Shown: one piece after another, positions 5,996-8,078 of the stretch
Layout of the letters: each line of letters starts with the position of its first letter
How positions within the stretch are numbered: position 1 is the stretch's first letter
DNA from: Thermoleophilia bacterium
GTDB taxonomy: Bacteria > Actinomycetota > Thermoleophilia > Gaiellales > Gaiellaceae
Direction: 5' to 3'
Length of the DNA: 8,078 nucleotides
Assembly: GCA_014534415.1 (NCBI GenBank)
Contig: JACVRM010000097.1
Location: 1-8,078 of the forward strand
The notes under the pieces: model-generated
Databases searched by the model: none
What the model was told of the DNA's origin: nothing
What the model saw: only the letters and a program-made list of their open reading frames with translations
Translations under genes and position numbers: made by a program

Positions 5996-6789
5996 ACGCG
6001 CGCCCGCAGCGCGTCCCAGGCGCTCGCGAGGACGAACGATGCGGCGGCGAGCAACACGATCGTCCCGCCGGGCGGCAGGTCGGCGTAGTAGGCGACCGTC
6101 AGCCCGGCCAGCACGCACACGAGTCCGAGACCCATGGCGAGTAGCAGCGTCGAGCGCAGGCTCCACGCCACCCGCATGGCCGCGACCACCGGCATGACCA
6201 TCAGCGCAGCGACGAGCAACACTCCGACGACGCGCATCGAGACCGCGACGGTCACCGCGGCAAGGACTGCGACGGCCACATTGAGCGCGGCCACGGGTAT
6301 GCCCGAGACCTTCGACCCCTCTTCGTCGAGCACGACCGCGACGAGCGGCCGGTAGAGCAGCATCAGGATGGCGAGCCCACCGAGCCCCAGGCCGACGATC
6401 GCGGCCAGGTCGGCCTCGTTCACCGTCAGGATCGACCCGAAGAGCACCGCGAAGAGGTCGACGTCCAGCTCGTCCGCGACCGAGACGAGCACCACCCCGC
6501 CCGCAATCCCCGTGTAGAAGACGAGCGCGAGCGCCTGGTCGCCCGCCGTCCTGCGAGCCCGCAGCCCCTCGATCGCGACAGCGCCCGCGATCGCTGCCAC
6601 GAGCGCACAGAGCAGCACCGGGGCGTCTACGAGGTAGCTCGCCGCAACGCCCGCAAAGGCAACATGCCCGATGCCGTCCCCGACCAGGCTCAACCGCCGC
6701 TGCACGAGGAAGAAGCCGACCGCAGGCGCGAGCAGCCCGATAACGGCGCCCGCCGCGAGCGCGTAGCGCATGAACTCGAGCTCAAGCAT
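5992..6789 (-). CDS. znuB: Zinc/manganese ABC transporter permease (ABC-3 family)
   Basis: This 265-residue membrane protein, of normal family length, forms the translocation channel of a metal-ion ABC importer. Its N-terminus (MLELEFMRYALAAG) and the segment RRLSLVGDGIGHVAFAGVA (about 31-49), which resembles the conserved LSLxGDxLSHAxxPG motif, are typical of the ABC-3 permease family. So are SMRVVGVLLVAALMVMPVVAA and YYADLPPGGTIVLLAAASF near the C-terminus. About eight membrane helices can be drawn. The ATG start lies inside the end of the ATPase gene (8-base overlap), indicating coupled translation. The substrate is probably Zn(II), with Mn(II) or Fe(II) possible, since family members cannot be separated on permease sequence alone. 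The stop codon shares TTAA with the stop of the convergent coiled-coil gene. Confidence 0.93.
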   Translation of the reverse strand: MLELEFMRYALAAGAVIGLLAPAVGFFLVQRRLSLVGDGIGHVAFAGVAASYLVDAPVLLCALVAAIAGAVAIEGLRARRTAGDQALALVFYTGIAGGVVLVSVADELDVDLFAVLFGSILTVNEADLAAIVGLGLGGLAILMLLYRPLVAVVLDEEGSKVSGIPVAALNVAVAVLAAVTVAVSMRVVGVLLVAALMVMPVVAAMRVAWSLRSTLLLAMGLGLVCVLAGLTVAYYADLPPGGTIVLLAAASFVLASAWDALRARV

Positions 6790-7501
6790 GAGGATGCGAA
6801 GGGTCGTGCCAGACGTCCGGCAGCGCGGCCGGCGGGCCGTCGAAGACGATCGCGCCGCGCACGAGCACCACGCGCTCGACGTATCGCTCCACGGCGCCGA
6901 ATTCGTGCGAGACGTACAGGACGGTCACCTCGAGCTCGCGGTGCAGCCGGTCGAGCAGCGCGGCAAGCGCTTCCTGTCCCTCCGCATCGACCCCGGTGGT
7001 CGGCTCGTCGAGCACGAGGAGCGAAGGTTCGCCGGCGAGCGCGCGCGCGATGAACGCGCGCTGTTGCTGGCCGCCCGAGAGCGTCCGCAGCGGCCGATCG
7101 GCCACCCGCTCGAGTCCGACGCGCACGATGGACTCCGAGACGATCGCGCGGTCGCGCCGGCGCAGCGGCCCGAGCAGCCCCGAAGCGGCCAGCCGGCCGG
7201 ACGCGACGACCTCCCGCACCGTCGCAGGCGCGTCGGTCGCGAGCTGCGCGCGCTGCGCGAGGTAGCCCAGCGTGCGGCGCCGCGAGAAGGCGTGCGCCGG
7301 CTCGCCGAACAGCCGTGCCTGGCCCCTGGTCGGTCGCTCCAAGCCCAGCACGAGCCTGAGTAGGGTCGTCTTCCCGCCGCCGTTCGGCCCGGCGACCGCG
7401 ACGAACTCACCGCGCCCGACTCGGAGATCGACGCGCTCGAGAACCGGCTGCCCGGGCCGGTACCCGAACGAGACACCCGCGAGATCTATGGCTACCTGCA
7501 T
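6782..7501 (-). CDS. znuC: Zinc/manganese ABC transporter ATPase
   Basis: This 239-residue ATPase powers the metal importer. Visible motifs are Walker A (GPNGGGKTT, 38-46), Q-loop (Q83), ABC signature (LSGGQQQR, 141-148), Walker B (LLVLDEP, 161-167) with D-loop TTGVDAEGQ, and the switch histidine (H199 in YVSHEFG). The start is the ATG at 7501, giving MQVAIDLAGVSFGY, the normal N-terminus of this family. The frame stays open for another 114 codons, but that stretch has low-complexity Arg-rich sequence and lies opposite real coding in the binding-protein gene. The gene overlaps the binding-protein gene by 10 bases and the permease by 8. The C-terminus WHDPSHPHA carries three histidines, a weak candidate metal-sensing tail. 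Metal specificity is inferred from the operon. Confidence 0.95.
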   Translation of the reverse strand: MQVAIDLAGVSFGYRPGQPVLERVDLRVGRGEFVAVAGPNGGGKTTLLRLVLGLERPTRGQARLFGEPAHAFSRRRTLGYLAQRAQLATDAPATVREVVASGRLAASGLLGPLRRRDRAIVSESIVRVGLERVADRPLRTLSGGQQQRAFIARALAGEPSLLVLDEPTTGVDAEGQEALAALLDRLHRELEVTVLYVSHEFGAVERYVERVVLVRGAIVFDGPPAALPDVWHDPSHPHA

Positions 7502-8078
7502 GCGAGCGCGCGCCGCAGCGCCTGCAGGTTCGTCCGCATGACGGAGAAGTAGTCCTCGCCGGCAGCGAGCTGCCGCTTGGACAGCCCTTCGAGCGGGTCG
7601 AGCACCGCGGTCGCGGCGCCGGTCTCGCGTGCGACGGTCTCGGCGAGGCGCGGCGACAAGAGTGGCTCGAAGAAGACCGTCGTAGCCCTGTGTTCCCGTA
7701 CCTCGTCCACGACTTTCTGGAGCTCGCGGGGCGACGGCTCGGCCTCCGGCGACAGGCCCGCGAGCGCGATCTGCCGAAGGCCGTAACGGCGAGCGAGGTG
7801 GCCGAACGCAGCGTGGCTCGTGACGAATTCGCGCCGAGCGCACTCGGCAAGGCCGCGGCGGAACTCGCCGTGCAGTACGCGCAGCTGGGCGGCGAGCCTC
7901 TGCGCGGCCGCCGGCCGGCCGAGCTCGCCGCCAAGCCGCTCGACGAGGCCCGCGTAGCGCGGCGGATCGAGCCAGATGTGCGGGTCGTCGCCGCCGCCGA
8001 GTAGATCGAGCGTCTCTCCGTCCGCGTCGCGGGCGGCGTCCTCGAGCGCCGGCTGGAATTCCGAGCCCAGATAGAGGA
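7492..8078 (-). CDS. znuA: Metal ABC transporter substrate-binding protein, C-terminal part
   Basis: The gene runs off the right edge; 194 C-terminal residues are visible and the start, signal peptide and first metal ligand are outside. The visible part contains DPHIWLDP (8007-7960 region), SHAAFGHLARRYGL, GLSPEAEPSPRELQKVVD, VFFEPLLSPRLAETVARETGA and LDPLEGL. These are hallmarks of cluster A-I (ZnuA/TroA-type) binding proteins. By comparison with ZnuA, the His of DPHIW, the His of TSHAAFG and the Asp of LDPLEGL are the expected ligands. The acidic linker before DPHIW has no histidine-rich loop in the part visible. The protein is periplasmic or lipid-anchored outside the membrane and delivers Zn(II) or Mn(II) to the permease. 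The TAG stop lies 10 bases inside the ATPase gene. The operon promoter and any metal-responsive operator would be upstream of the window. Confidence 0.93.
   Translation of the reverse strand, partial: LYLGSEFQPALEDAARDADGETLDLLGGGDDPHIWLDPPRYAGLVERLGGELGRPAAAQRLAAQLRVLHGEFRRGLAECARREFVTSHAAFGHLARRYGLRQIALAGLSPEAEPSPRELQKVVDEVREHRATTVFFEPLLSPRLAETVARETGAATAVLDPLEGLSKRQLAAGEDYFSVMRTNLQALRRALACR

Noticed and set aside
7502..7843. N-terminal extension of the ATPase to 353 residues
   Set aside because: The extra 114 residues are Arg/Ala/Pro low-complexity and lie in a different frame of the metal-binding protein gene, whose motifs are clear.

Overview
The window is a very GC-rich, densely packed bacterial chromosome fragment. 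Coding frames have G/C in most third positions, GTG starts are common, and neighbouring genes overlap by 4 to 10 bases. Together with the gene families present this suggests an actinobacterium-like organism, possibly a deep lineage such as Thermoleophilia. That placement is inference; no rRNA or marker gene is present. Every base except about 22 at the left edge, about 170 around 4111-4279 and about 60 around 5234-5293 lies in a convincing gene. I see no tRNA, rRNA, CRISPR array, insertion sequence or phage gene.

Left block (23-4197, all minus strand, read right to left): a DUF4129 membrane protein, a two-TM protein of unknown function, a MoxR-family AAA+ ATPase, a DUF58 protein and a multi-pass membrane protein. 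Spacing is tight: a 4-base GTGA overlap, a 2-base gap, another 4-base GTGA overlap, and a possible 82-base overlap. This is one translationally coupled operon of the widespread but poorly understood MoxR/DUF58/DUF4129 type, thought to couple an ATPase chaperone to cell-envelope or secreted-protein maturation. The first gene has a notable start problem: its best ribosome-binding site and a complete first membrane helix lie upstream of any ATG, GTG or TTG, next to an ACG codon.

Middle block: a secreted RTX-type (GGxGxD nonapeptide) protein on the minus strand (4280-5233) is divergent from a plus-strand gene (5294-5995) for an Ala/Glu/Arg-rich, probably coiled-coil cytoplasmic protein that I cannot assign. 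The roughly 60-base gap between them must hold the promoters for both unless transcription enters from elsewhere.

Right block (5992 to the window edge, minus strand): a metal ABC importer in the order substrate-binding protein (C-terminal 194 residues only; it runs off the window), ATPase, permease, with overlaps of 10 and 8 bases. The family is ZnuABC/TroABC-like and the most likely substrate is Zn(II) or Mn(II). The permease gene ends tail-to-tail with the coiled-coil gene, the two stop codons sharing a TTAA palindrome.

I did not find a clearly new biological system. The items most worth checking are the apparent non-canonical start of the DUF4129 gene, the unassigned coiled-coil protein, the arginine-rich RTX repeat block, and the small conserved-looking membrane proteins attached to the MoxR operon.
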